Assembly: GCA_963703655.1 (NCBI GenBank)
Contig: CAVPFA010000003.1
Location: forward strand, 1,860,001 to 1,924,000
DNA from: CAVPFA01 sp963703655
Lineage (GTDB): Bacteria; Actinomycetota; Acidimicrobiia; Acidimicrobiales; Bog-793
Direction: 5' to 3'
Length of the DNA stretch: 64,000 nt
Position 1 is the stretch's first letter. Each line of letters starts with the position of its first letter. A program made the position numbers and the translations under genes. Positions 9,381 through 17,966 of this stretch are shown one piece after another. Under the pieces are notes generated by a model. It saw nothing but the letters and a program-made list of their open reading frames with translations. It was not told where the DNA came from and did no database searches.

Positions 9381-10205
9381 GTGGACGAGCCTCAAGAAGG
9401 CCTCGAGTTTCCGGCGGAGTTCCCCGCGGATGGCCCCGCTGAGGATCCACTTGACGCTGCTGCAAGGGCTTCCGTCACCGAGCTGCCACCAGATCCGCGA
9501 CTCGTCGAAGCGCGGAGGCGAACTGAGGAGGTGCTCGCGGAGGCCACCATCCGGGTCGCGTTCCAGCCCATTGTCGATCTCTCGACCAAGAACGTGATCG
9601 GCTTCGAGGCCCTGGCCCGCTTCCCCGGGGACGCGGAGATCTCGCCCCAGACATGGTTCGCCGAGGCCGCCGAGGCGGGGCTCCAAGTCGAGATCGAGAT
9701 GGCGGCGATCAGAGAGGCGCTCGCGCACCTCGAGGACCTGCCACCGGACGCGTTCATCTCTCTCAACGTCTCGCCCGTGACAGCCGGCTCAGATGAGCTC
9801 CGGGACGCCCTCAGCAGCGTCGACGGGTCTCGCGTGGTTCTCGAGATCACCGAGAACGCGGCTGCCGAAGGCTACGACCAGGTCATCGACGCCGTCGACG
9901 TGCTCCGCGCCTCGGGCGTGAGGATCGCCCTCGACGACACCGGATCGGGGACGGTGAGCTTCAACAACCTGTTCGACGTGCACGCCGACATCATCAAGAT
10001 CGACATCGACGTGACGCGCGGGATCGATTCCGACCCGATGAAGGAGGCCATGGCGTCCGCCCTCAAGTCCCTCGCGGACCGATCCGGCGCCATGAGCCTC
10101 GCCGAAGGCATCGAGACCGAGGAGGAGCTCGAACTTCTCAAGGGACTCGACGTCCACGCGGGCCAGGGGTACCTGTTCGGCCGCGCCGAGTCGCGGGCGG
10201 AGTGA
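9381..10205 (+). CDS. EAL-domain phosphodiesterase (stand-alone)
   Basis: 274-residue protein that is essentially a single EAL domain after a short acidic N-terminal tail. The start is GTG 9381, preceded by an AAAGGGG ribosome site. The residues needed for c-di-GMP hydrolysis are present: Glu of GFEALARF, Asn of ISLNVSP, Glu of LEITEN, the Asp pair of LDDTGSG, Lys of IIKID, Glu of AEGIET, and Gln of AGQGYLFG. The loop usually DDFGTG reads DDTGSG, an unusual Phe-to-Thr change. It is divergent from the larger GGDEF-EAL gene and probably opposes its output. Confidence 0.85.
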   Translation: MDEPQEGLEFPAEFPADGPAEDPLDAAARASVTELPPDPRLVEARRRTEEVLAEATIRVAFQPIVDLSTKNVIGFEALARFPGDAEISPQTWFAEAAEAGLQVEIEMAAIREALAHLEDLPPDAFISLNVSPVTAGSDELRDALSSVDGSRVVLEITENAAAEGYDQVIDAVDVLRASGVRIALDDTGSGTVSFNNLFDVHADIIKIDIDVTRGIDSDPMKEAMASALKSLADRSGAMSLAEGIETEEELELLKGLDVHAGQGYLFGRAESRAE

Positions 10206-10224
10206 CCGTCGCCAGGGGCGACGG
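10206..10224 (+). terminator. Hairpin directly after the EAL gene
   Basis: Perfect 8-bp stem CCGTCGCC / GGCGACGG with a 3-base loop, beginning at the base after the EAL stop codon. No T-run follows, so termination would be weak or factor-dependent. Confidence 0.4.
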
Positions 10225-10333
10225 CGAGGCGGCCTGGATCGCGTCTATTGTCTCGGGCGTTTCCCTCAAGTAACCATTTGGCAATAGGATCGCGATGAGC
10301 ACCACCCGGACATGCGAGCGATAGAAGAGGCCG

Positions 10334-11215
10334 GTGGAAGGCAGGCGCTGGAGTCAGTCACGAGCACCGCGGAGGCCGCAGCCTCCGAACCCGATGCAGC
10401 GCGCCGAGAGCTCGACCGAGTCGGCCTTCACCATCTCGGTCCTTGCTGAGAAGGCCGCCACACCCGTCCCCACCATCCACCACTACCGCCACCTTGGCCT
10501 GCTGCCTGAGGCGACCGAGCTCGCCTCCAACCGTTTCCTCTACGACGAGCGCCACGTCGAGGTCCTCGTGGTCATCCGCCTGCTTCGCGAGCGAAGGAAC
10601 CTGCCTCTCGATACCATCCGCGAAGCCCTGCCCGATCTGCTTTCGTTCAACAGGGAGGGGGCCTTCCACCCGGACATGTGGGACGAGGCGATCGTCCCGT
10701 ACCTGGAGCGGTCCGGGCCGGCGGCCGTCTCGAGCCGGCTCGTGGTCACCGCCAGGGAGGCGTTCGCCCAGCACGGCTACGCGGGCGTGAACGTGGCCGA
10801 CATCTGCAGCGCTGCCGGCATCGCAAAAGGATCGTTCTACCGGTACTTCGACTCGAAAGAGGCGATCTTTCTCGCCGCGGCGCGATCGACCGTCGAGGCC
10901 GTCGGCGAGCAGCTGGACGAGCTGCCGGCGCCGATGAGCGAACCTCAGGCGATCGAGAAGCTGCAGCTCCTGCTCGGTCCCCTGGCGCCGCTCCTGCTCG
11001 AGGTGGCGACCGGAGAGCTGCGGCACCAACCGAATCTCGTCGGCGTCGTCGGAGTCATCGCAGCCGGCCTCGCCAGCCGAGTTGTGCCCCGGCTGCGTAC
11101 CCGGGGAACTGCGGCCAAGCCCGCTGCCCGGCGGGTCGTCGACGCTGCCCTGGTCGGGCTCCTCCGTCCCGCGCTCGGGCCGGCTGCGGGTTCTTCACAG
11201 TCTTCGACGCCCTGA
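10334..11215 (+). CDS. MerR-TetR hybrid transcriptional regulator
   Basis: One polypeptide with two DNA-binding heads. Residues about 30-100 form a MerR-type winged helix (FTISVLAEKAATPVPTIHHYRHLGLLP, then NRFLYDERHVEVLVVIRLLRE). Residues about 135-180 form a TetR-type helix-turn-helix (TAREAFAQHGYAGVNVADICSAAGIAKGSFYRYFDSKEAIF), followed by a TetR-like ligand/dimer domain. No frameshift is needed to join them. The start is GTG 10334 or ATG 10394. It sits immediately upstream of and co-oriented with the hopanoid operon, so it is the obvious candidate local regulator; the effector is unknown. Confidence 0.85.
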   Translation: MEGRRWSQSRAPRRPQPPNPMQRAESSTESAFTISVLAEKAATPVPTIHHYRHLGLLPEATELASNRFLYDERHVEVLVVIRLLRERRNLPLDTIREALPDLLSFNREGAFHPDMWDEAIVPYLERSGPAAVSSRLVVTAREAFAQHGYAGVNVADICSAAGIAKGSFYRYFDSKEAIFLAAARSTVEAVGEQLDELPAPMSEPQAIEKLQLLLGPLAPLLLEVATGELRHQPNLVGVVGVIAAGLASRVVPRLRTRGTAAKPAARRVVDAALVGLLRPALGPAAGSSQSSTP

Positions 11216-11226
11216 GCACTATCTGA

Positions 11227-11248
11227 GCGCCGGAACCGGCGCGTTTCT
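11227..11248 (+). terminator. Rho-independent-type terminator after the hybrid regulator
   Basis: GC-rich inverted repeat GCGCCGGAACCGGCGC (6-bp stem, 4-base loop) followed by GTTTCT, 12 bases after the regulator stop. It would separate that gene from the hopanoid operon. Confidence 0.55.
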
Positions 11249-11269
11249 ACTTGGTATTGTAAAACCGCT

Positions 11270-11362
11270 GGTCACCGGGCAATTCCGCGCCTTTTGTGGC
11301 GAATCGTGGCACCCGCCGGCCAGCTCTGGTCACGACAACCCTTGACGCAGGTGCCCGGTCAC
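11270..11362 (+). promoter_or_regulatory. Three GGTCAC repeats before the hopanoid operon
   Basis: GGTCAC occurs at 11270, 11328 and 11357 on the plus strand, with start-to-start distances of 58 and 29 bases (29 x 2 and 29 x 1). The last copy lies inside the spacer of the predicted promoter. This is a candidate activator or repressor site array; the binding protein is unknown, the MerR-TetR hybrid being the nearest regulator. Confidence 0.35.
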
Positions 11363-11369
11363 GTATAAC
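11342..11369 (+). promoter_or_regulatory. Sigma-70-type promoter of the hopanoid operon
   Basis: TTGACG at 11342-11347 and TATAAC at 11364-11369 with a 16-base spacer, 42 bases ahead of the hpnC ATG. Both hexamers match the vegetative consensus closely. The leader then contains the hpnC ribosome site AAGGAGA. Confidence 0.6.
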
Positions 11370-11411
11370 AAGGTGGATAGATGGTCATCGGCACTACGCG
11401 AAGGAGAGCCG

Positions 11412-12293
11412 ATGGTGTCAGGACAAGCGGGGCACTATCTCAGCGGTGACCTCGACGCGCCCGAGATTCTAGCCGCCAAGGCGCGGGGCGAGAACTTCCC
11501 CGTGGCGTCGCGTCTGTTGCCGAATGACGTGAGGGCGGACCTGATGGCGATCTACGGCTTCGCGCGCCTTGTGGACGACGTCGGTGACGAGGCCGAGGCC
11601 GATCGCACGGCGCTTTTGGATCAACTCGAGGCGGAACTGGAGCGTGCGGCCGCCGGAGACGCGACCCACCCCGTGCTCGAGCAGCTCACGCCCGTGATCG
11701 GGAGACTCGAGTCGGGCCTCGACCAGTTCCGGTGCCTGATCGAAGCCAATCGGGTGGACCAGCGCGTCAACCGCTATCAGAACTTCGAAGACCTGGTCGG
11801 CTACTGCATGTTGTCGGCGGCGCCCGTCGGCCGACTCGTGCTCGAGGTCTTCGGCGCCTCGACGCCCGAGCGGGTCGTCCTCTCGGACAGGGTCTGCATC
11901 GCCTTGCAAGTCGTCGAGCACCTCCAAGACGTCGGAGAGGACGCGGGGCGAGGCCGCATCTACCTTCCCGTCGAAGACATGGAGCGCTTCGGGTGTGCCG
12001 AAGCTGAGCTGTCGGGGACCTCCGCGGGCCCGTCGCTGCGAGGGCTCGTCGCCATGGAGGTGATGCGAGCCCGTGGGCTGCTTAGCGCCGGCGTACCGCT
12101 CGCCGCAACGCTTCCCGTCCGTCAGCGCCTGGCCGTCGTCGGGTTCACCGCCGGTGGGCTGGCCGCGCTCGACTCGATCGACCGCGCGAGATACGACGTG
12201 CTCGCGAACCAATGCCGTCCCCGCAAGTCCGGACTGGCGAGGCGTGCGCTCGGCGCCCTCGCCGGGGCGAGCGTGAGGAGAGGCGGGTCGTGA
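11412..12293 (+). CDS. hpnC: Squalene-pathway synthase HpnC
   Basis: Trans-isoprenyl diphosphate synthase-like enzyme. In the HpnCDE route HpnC converts presqualene diphosphate to hydroxysqualene. The start is ATG 11412, with AAGGAGA 7 bases upstream, giving 293 residues. The first aspartate-rich motif is DDVGDEAEAD and the second is EHLQDVGEDAGRGRIYLP, both expected for the squalene/phytoene synthase fold. First gene of the operon; its stop overlaps the hpnD GTG by 4 bases. Confidence 0.9.
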   Translation: MVSGQAGHYLSGDLDAPEILAAKARGENFPVASRLLPNDVRADLMAIYGFARLVDDVGDEAEADRTALLDQLEAELERAAAGDATHPVLEQLTPVIGRLESGLDQFRCLIEANRVDQRVNRYQNFEDLVGYCMLSAAPVGRLVLEVFGASTPERVVLSDRVCIALQVVEHLQDVGEDAGRGRIYLPVEDMERFGCAEAELSGTSAGPSLRGLVAMEVMRARGLLSAGVPLAATLPVRQRLAVVGFTAGGLAALDSIDRARYDVLANQCRPRKSGLARRALGALAGASVRRGGS

Positions 12294-13129
12294 ACGTCGA
12301 GACCGCCTACGAGTGGTGCGAGACCGTCACCCGGCGCGAAGCGAAGAACTTCGCCTACGGCATCAGGCTGCTCAGGAAACCCGAACGCCGAGCACTCTCG
12401 GCCGTCTATGCCCTTGCGCGCCGCATCGACGACATCGGGGACGGGGACGCCTCGCCGGACCAGAAGCTCGCCTGGCTCCAGTGCGTCCGCAAGGAGATCG
12501 ATCCGATCGACCCGGGCTCCACCGACCCGGTGCTCATGGCCGTAGCGGACGCGGCGGCGAGGTACCGGCTCCCGATGAGCTGTTTCGGCGAGATCATCGA
12601 CGGCTGCGAGATGGACGTGCTCGGCACTTCGTACGAGACGATCGACGATCTCGTCGGTTACTGCCGCAGGGTGGCGGGCTCGGTCGGCCGGCTGTCTCTC
12701 GCGGTGTTCGGGTCGGACCGCGCCGATGAGGCAGTCCCGCTCGCAGACGCCCTCGGCGTCGCTCTCCAGCTGACGAACATCCTGCGCGACGTCGTCGAGG
12801 ACCGCTCCATTGGGCGGGTCTACCTGCCCAGGCGAGACGCCGAGGCGGTCGGCTGCGAACCGGGTCTCACCGGCCCCCCGTCTGAGGTCGCCCGTCTCGT
12901 CGCGCTGGAGGTTGTACGAGCGAAGGGCTGGTTCGAGGAGGGGCTGCAGCTCCTCCCGCTGCTGGACGGCCGGAGCCGGGCCTGCGTGGCTGCGATGGCC
13001 GGGATCTACCGGCGGCTATTGGCAAGAATCGAGCGTGACCCGATCGCGGTGACACAGCGCCGTGTCGCCCTCCCGTCCTGGGAGAAGGCGGTGGTCGCCG
13101 CCCGGAGCCTGGCCGGCGCCCGGCCATGA
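12290..13129 (+). CDS. hpnD: Presqualene diphosphate synthase HpnD
   Basis: 279-residue squalene/phytoene synthase family enzyme that condenses two farnesyl diphosphates to presqualene diphosphate. It has the YGIRLLRKPERRAL N-terminal region, the DDIGDGD aspartate motif and the second motif TNILRDVVEDRSIGRVYLP. The CRRVAGSVGRL segment is characteristic of the HpnD branch. The GTG at 12290 lies in a GTGA overlap with hpnC; the ATG 78 bases upstream is inside hpnC and out of family alignment. Its stop overlaps hpnE by 4 bases. Confidence 0.92.
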   Translation: MNVETAYEWCETVTRREAKNFAYGIRLLRKPERRALSAVYALARRIDDIGDGDASPDQKLAWLQCVRKEIDPIDPGSTDPVLMAVADAAARYRLPMSCFGEIIDGCEMDVLGTSYETIDDLVGYCRRVAGSVGRLSLAVFGSDRADEAVPLADALGVALQLTNILRDVVEDRSIGRVYLPRRDAEAVGCEPGLTGPPSEVARLVALEVVRAKGWFEEGLQLLPLLDGRSRACVAAMAGIYRRLLARIERDPIAVTQRRVALPSWEKAVVAARSLAGARP

Positions 13130-14486
13130 GCCCGGTCCGAATCGGCGTGGTCGGAGGAGGCCTGGCGGGTATCGCCGCGGCGCTGGCGGCTGCCGACGGC
13201 GGGGCCGAGGTCGTGCTCGTCGAGCGGCGTCCCGCCCTCGGCGGGCTCACGACCTCGATCCGGCGCAACGGGCTCTCGTTCGACAACGGCCAGCACGTGT
13301 TCCTTCGCTGTTGCACCGCCTATCGGGACTTCATCGAGCGCATCGGGGCGGCAGAGCAGGTCTTCGTGCAGGCGCGCCTCGACCTGCCGGTGCTGGCGCC
13401 GGACGGCTCGCGCGCCTCGATCAGAAGGACGGCGCTGCCCGCTCCGCTGCACCTTCTCGGGTCGCTCGCCAGATACAGGCACCTGTCGGTGCGCGAACGT
13501 GTGCAGCTGGCCCGCCCTGCGCTCGCCCTGCGGCGCCTGGAGCCCGAGGACGCCTTGCTCGACGACGTCTCGTTCGGCGACTGGCTCGCGGGCAAGGGCC
13601 AGTCCTCGCGGGCCGTCGAACACCTCTGGAATCTGATCGCCCTGCCCACGCTCAACGTTCCGGCGTCCCGAGCGCCGCTCGGGCTCGCCACGAAGGTCTT
13701 CAGGGTCGGTCTTCTCGATCGCGCCGACGCCGGCGACATCGGGTGGTCAAGGGTCCCGCTCGCGGAGCTTCACGGCCAGAACGCGGCGCGGGCACTGGCC
13801 GCCGCGGGCGTCGAGACGGTGCTCGGCTCGCCCGTCAGCTCGATCGATCGGTCGCCGGGGGGCTCGTTCACCGTCACCTCCGCCGGCCGGAGGATGGTGG
13901 TCGACGCCGTCGTCGTGGCCACTCCGCCACGCGTGTCGGCGGCCCTGGGGGCGTTCGGGGACCCCGACGCGGCGGAGCGCCTCGGCACCTCGCCGATCGT
14001 CAACGTCCACCTGGTGCTCGACCGGCAGGTGATCGACCTGCCGCTGGTGGCCTGCGTCAACTCGCCGATCCAGTTCATCTTCGACCGCACCGCGTCGAGC
14101 GGGGCAACCTCGGGCCAGTGCCTGGCCATCTCGCTCTCGGCTGCGGACGAGTACATCGCCGCGGATCGACCGAGCTCGTGGACACCTTCACCAAGGCGCT
14201 CCGCGAGCTGTTGCCGGCTGCGCGCGACGCCCGGCTGGTCGACGCGGTCGTCACGCGGGAGCGGGCGGCGACCTTCCGCGCAGCCCCGGGCACCGGGGCG
14301 CTGCGCCCTCCGGCCAGGACGAAGGTGCCCGGCCTTCTTCTCGCCGGCGCCTGGTGCGCCACGGGGTGGCCTGCGACGATGGAAGGCGCGGTTCGAAGCG
14401 GTAACGACGCCGCCTCGCAGGCGCTGGCCCTCCTCTCGGGCACCGGCGCGGGCAACCCCCGGCAGCTGGAGGGGGCGAGCACGTGA
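13126..14486 (+). CDS. hpnE: Hydroxysqualene dehydroxylase HpnE, one frameshift
   Basis: FAD-dependent amine-oxidase/desaturase-type enzyme that reduces hydroxysqualene to squalene. The FAD motif IGVVGGGLAGIAAALAAADGG is followed by ERRPALGGLTTSI and NGQHVFLRCC, a typical HpnE substrate region. A frameshift at about 14158-14172 interrupts it: the first frame is convincing up to DEYIA, and a second frame continues ELVDTFTKALRELLPAARDA through LLLAGAWCATGWPATMEGAVRSG, the conserved C-terminal FAD site. The reconstructed length is about 450 residues. The stop overlaps the next GTG by 4 bases, so the operon layout is intact. Confidence 0.88.
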
Positions 14487-15493
14487 CCGTAGTCTCTTCT
14501 CCGGCGAGGCGCGACGAGGCGGTCACCGCCGCTGAGTCCCTGGCACGAGCGAGAGCCCTGGTGTCTCCGGCGCTTGACTCGGCCGTGTTCGGTATCAGCC
14601 CGGAGCTTCGCACGGCGGTGCGCCAGCACCTTTCCGGCGGAGGCAAGTTCGTGCGGGCGGCGCTCGTGCTGGTGTCGGCGGCTGCCGCCGGAGCCGACGA
14701 GCACGCCGGAATCGTCGGCGCGGTCGCGATCGAGCTCGTGCACAATTTCTCGCTCGTTCACGACGACATCATCGACGGCGACCTCGAACGCCGGCACCGC
14801 CCGACGCTGTGGGCCGAATACGGAGCCGGCCATGCCATCATCGCCGGCGACGCCCTTGCGACGCTGGCATTCCAGGTCCTCCTCGCGGATCCGACCCCAG
14901 AGCGCGTCAGAGCTGCCGGCCGGCTCGCGGAGGCCACGCAGGCGATGATCGCCGGACAGGCCGAGGACATGGCCTCCGAGCTGCGGGCCTCGTTGTCGGT
15001 GGAGGAGTGCCTGCACATGGAGGCCGGCAAGACCGGAGCCCTACTGTCGTGCGCAGCTTCGGTCGGCGCAATACTCGCCGGCGCCCCGGCGGCCACGATC
15101 GACGCGCTGGCGGACTTCGGCCGCCACCTCGGCATCGCGTTCCAAGCCGTCGACGACGTGCTCGGCATCTGGGGCGAGCCGAGCGTCACCGGCAAGCCGG
15201 TCGGGAACGACCTCCGCCAGCACAAGAAGACGCTGCCCATCTCGATCGTGCTCGCGCGGGGCGCTGAGCCGGGGGCGTGGCTCAGCTCCCTGCTCGAGCG
15301 TGACCTCTCCGACGCCGACGTCGCAGAGGCTGCTCGATTCCTCGAAACCTGCGGAGCACGCGAGGGCGCGATGGCCATCGGGGAGGCGCATCTCGGCGCC
15401 GCGCTGGCGGCGCTCGACCGGGTACCCGTGGCGCCAGGTCCGCGCTCGGAGCTGGCAGCGATCGCCCGCTACGTGACGGAACGGGACCGATGA
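14483..15493 (+). CDS. Polyprenyl diphosphate synthase (FPP/GGPP type)
   Basis: 336-residue all-trans prenyl transferase, expected to supply farnesyl diphosphate to HpnD. The first aspartate-rich motif reads VHDDIIDGDLERR; the second is degenerate, QAVDDVLGIWG, as in many actinobacterial family members. GNDLRQHKKTLP carries the conserved lysines. The GTG start overlaps hpnE and the stop overlaps the shc ATG, both by 4 bases. Chain length cannot be read with certainty from the residues near the first motif. Confidence 0.9.
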   Translation: MTVVSSPARRDEAVTAAESLARARALVSPALDSAVFGISPELRTAVRQHLSGGGKFVRAALVLVSAAAAGADEHAGIVGAVAIELVHNFSLVHDDIIDGDLERRHRPTLWAEYGAGHAIIAGDALATLAFQVLLADPTPERVRAAGRLAEATQAMIAGQAEDMASELRASLSVEECLHMEAGKTGALLSCAASVGAILAGAPAATIDALADFGRHLGIAFQAVDDVLGIWGEPSVTGKPVGNDLRQHKKTLPISIVLARGAEPGAWLSSLLERDLSDADVAEAARFLETCGAREGAMAIGEAHLGAALAALDRVPVAPGPRSELAAIARYVTERDR

Positions 15494-17412
15494 GCGCCCT
15501 CTCGCACAGTGAGGTGGCAGACACGAAAGCCGCTCAGGTGCCATCACCTCGGGCGGCGGCCTCGCAGGCCGGCGAGGCCACCGGCTGCCTTCGGCGCGCC
15601 GTCGGCGCGCTCGTCGCACTTCAGCGACCGGGAGGGTTCTGGAAGGGCGAGCTCGAGACCAACGTCACCATGGACGCAGAGGACCTTCTGCTGCGCGCGT
15701 TCCTGGGCATCCGGACCGTGGCGCAGACGGCGTCGTCGGCTCGCTGGATCCGGTCGCGCCAGCGCGACGACGGCACGTGGGCGAACTTCTTCGGAGGCCC
15801 GCCCGAGCTGTCGACCACGATCGAGTCCTACGTCGCGCTTCGTCTGGCAGGCGACCCCGTCGAGGCCGAGCACATGCGGCGCGCCGCCCGCTACATCCTG
15901 GCGTCCGGTGGTGTCGAGCGCAGCCGAGTCTTCACCCGGATCTGGCTCGCCTTGTTCGACCTGTGGCCATGGGCCGAGCTCCCGGTCCTGCCGCCGGAAC
16001 TGATCTTCCTGCCGCCTTTCGTCCCGCTCAACATCTACGACTTCGCCTGTTGGGCCCGACAGACGGTGGTCGCCCTCACCGTCGTGAGCGCCCACCGGCC
16101 GGTTCACCAGCTGGGATTCGGCATCGACGAGCTTCGAAGCGGCCTGCCCGCCGCGGCCCCGGAGCCGCTCAGCACCTGGGCCGGCCGATTCCAAGTCCTC
16201 GATCGCCTCCTGCACCGCTACGAGCGCCGGCCGATCAAGTTCGTCCGCCAGGCCGCGCTGCGGCGCGCGGAGCGTTGGATCCTGCAACGCCAGGAGGCCG
16301 ACGGGTCGTGGGGAGGCATCCAACCGCCGTGGGTGTACTCGCTGATTGCTCTCCGACTGCAGGGCTACGCGCTCGATCACCCCGCTCTCCGGGCCGGGAT
16401 CGAAGGCCTCGAAGGCTTCACCATCGAGGACGAGTCCGGGCGGCGCATCGAGGCCTGCCAGTCACCGGTCTGGGACACCGCGCTCGCGGTCACCGCCCTC
16501 GCCGACGCCGGCATGCCCGCCGGCGATGGGGTGCTCCGGTCGGCGGCCCGCTACCTTTTGAGCGAGGAGATCTCCGTCCGCGGTGACTGGTCCGTCCGCC
16601 GACCGCACCTGCAGCCGGCCGGGTGGGCGTTCGAGTTCGCGAACGACACGTATCCCGACATCGACGACACGGCCGAGGTTGCGCTCGCGTTGAGCCGAAC
16701 CTCCGCGCCTGCCCTCGCGGCCACGGACCGTGCGGTCGCCTGGGTCGAGGGCATGCAGTGCGGGGACGGCGGCTGGGGAGCCTTCGACGCCGACAACACG
16801 CGGACCTTGTGCCGGGAGCTTCCGTTTTGTGACTTCGGGGAGCTGATCGATCCTCCGAGCGCGGACGTGACCGCACACGTCGTCGAGATGCTGGCGGTCC
16901 TGGGCGGTTCGAGCGAGGTGACCCAGCGCGGCGCGCAATGGCTTTTGGCGGCTCAAGAGGAGGACGGTTCCTGGTTCGGGCGCTGGGGCGCCAACCATGT
17001 TTACGGGACCGGAGCCGTGGTCCCCGGGCTCGTCGCGGCCGGGCTGGGGCCCGAGCACCCGGCGGTGCTCCGGGCCGTCGCCTGGCTGGAGCGCCATCAG
17101 AACGCCGACGGCGGCTGGGGTGAGGACATGCGGTCGTACAGGGACGACTCGTATCGCGGCCGCGGCGAGTCCACGGCGTCCCAGACGGCGTGGGCCCTTC
17201 TGGCGCTGTTGTCAGCCGGACAGCGATCGGCCGCGACCGAGCGCGGCGTGGCTTTCCTGGTCGGGACCCAGCGCGAAGACGGCTCATGGGACGAGCCTTG
17301 GTTCACCGGAACCGGGTTCCCGGGTGACTTCTACATCAACTACCACCTCTATCGGCTCGTGTTCCCGGTCATGGCGCTGGGGCGATACTTGAACGGAGAC
17401 CACCACGGCTGA
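15490..17412 (+). CDS. shc: Squalene-hopene cyclase
   Basis: 640-residue membrane-associated class II triterpene cyclase that converts squalene to hopene/hopanol. The catalytic DXDD motif is DIDD at residues 390-393 (YPDIDDTAEVAL). Several QW repeats are visible (QEADGSWGG, QCGDGGWGAFD, QEEDGSWFGRWG, QNADGGWGED, QREDGSWDE). GTGFPGDFYINYHLYR is the conserved C-terminal signature. Length and motif order match intact cyclases, with no frameshift. The start is in an ATGA overlap with the prenyl synthase gene. Confidence 0.96.
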   Translation: MSALSHSEVADTKAAQVPSPRAAASQAGEATGCLRRAVGALVALQRPGGFWKGELETNVTMDAEDLLLRAFLGIRTVAQTASSARWIRSRQRDDGTWANFFGGPPELSTTIESYVALRLAGDPVEAEHMRRAARYILASGGVERSRVFTRIWLALFDLWPWAELPVLPPELIFLPPFVPLNIYDFACWARQTVVALTVVSAHRPVHQLGFGIDELRSGLPAAAPEPLSTWAGRFQVLDRLLHRYERRPIKFVRQAALRRAERWILQRQEADGSWGGIQPPWVYSLIALRLQGYALDHPALRAGIEGLEGFTIEDESGRRIEACQSPVWDTALAVTALADAGMPAGDGVLRSAARYLLSEEISVRGDWSVRRPHLQPAGWAFEFANDTYPDIDDTAEVALALSRTSAPALAATDRAVAWVEGMQCGDGGWGAFDADNTRTLCRELPFCDFGELIDPPSADVTAHVVEMLAVLGGSSEVTQRGAQWLLAAQEEDGSWFGRWGANHVYGTGAVVPGLVAAGLGPEHPAVLRAVAWLERHQNADGGWGEDMRSYRDDSYRGRGESTASQTAWALLALLSAGQRSAATERGVAFLVGTQREDGSWDEPWFTGTGFPGDFYINYHLYRLVFPVMALGRYLNGDHHG

Positions 17413-17966
17413 GCTCAAGGTCATCACAGCCCTCCGTGTCGAGGCGTTCGCCGTCGGCGGTGCAGACGTTGTCATCGGCGCGGGCCGAGAGCGTGCTCGG
17501 CGCGCAGGCGCAGAGCTCGCCGCCAGGCTCGATCAGAAGACGGCCGTCGCGCTCGTCGGCGTGGCCGGTGGCCTCGCACCGGGCCTGCGCCCCGGTGATC
17601 TCGTCATCGCCAGCGAATTGCGCAGCACCGGCTCGGCCGGCTCGCAGCGTCTCCCGGCCGCGCCGCTGCTCGCGGGCGAGCTCCGCCGGGCGGGCCTCGG
17701 CGTGCACGCCGGGCCGCTCGTCTCATCCCCGAACTACGTGCCGCGGCCGCGAACGCGCGGCACTCGCCGCCTCGGGCGCTCTGGCCGTCGACATGGAATC
17801 GGCTTGGGTCATGGGCTGTCTGCCCGACAACCCGCTCGCGGTGATCCGCTCGATCTCCGACACGACCGAGCGCGGCCCCGTGCTCGGCGGCGCACGGGCG
17901 CTCGGGTCCCTCCTCGCGGTGCGCGGGCCGCTCGAGCGCTGGGCAAGCGCGTGTGGCGAGCACGAG
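17405..17966 (+). CDS. hpnG: HpnG-type nucleoside phosphorylase, frameshifted, no clean start
   Basis: In hopanoid side-chain synthesis HpnG removes adenine from adenosylhopane to give ribosylhopane. The fold is that of purine/MTA phosphorylases: VVIGAGRERAR, ALVGVAGGLAPGLRPGDLVIAS, DMESAWVMG and VIRSISDT. A one-base shift near 17740-17750 separates the first half from the second. No ATG/GTG/TTG lies between an in-frame stop at 17390 and the conserved KVITALRVEA; an ACG at 17405, 7 bases after GGAG and overlapping the shc stop, is where an ATG would be expected. The second frame has no stop before ispH and runs directly into it. Confidence 0.78.

Noticed and set aside
13062..14160. Open frame overlapping hpnE from 13062
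   Set aside because: Only its last part (after about 14160) codes for hpnE; the earlier part is an arginine-rich shadow.
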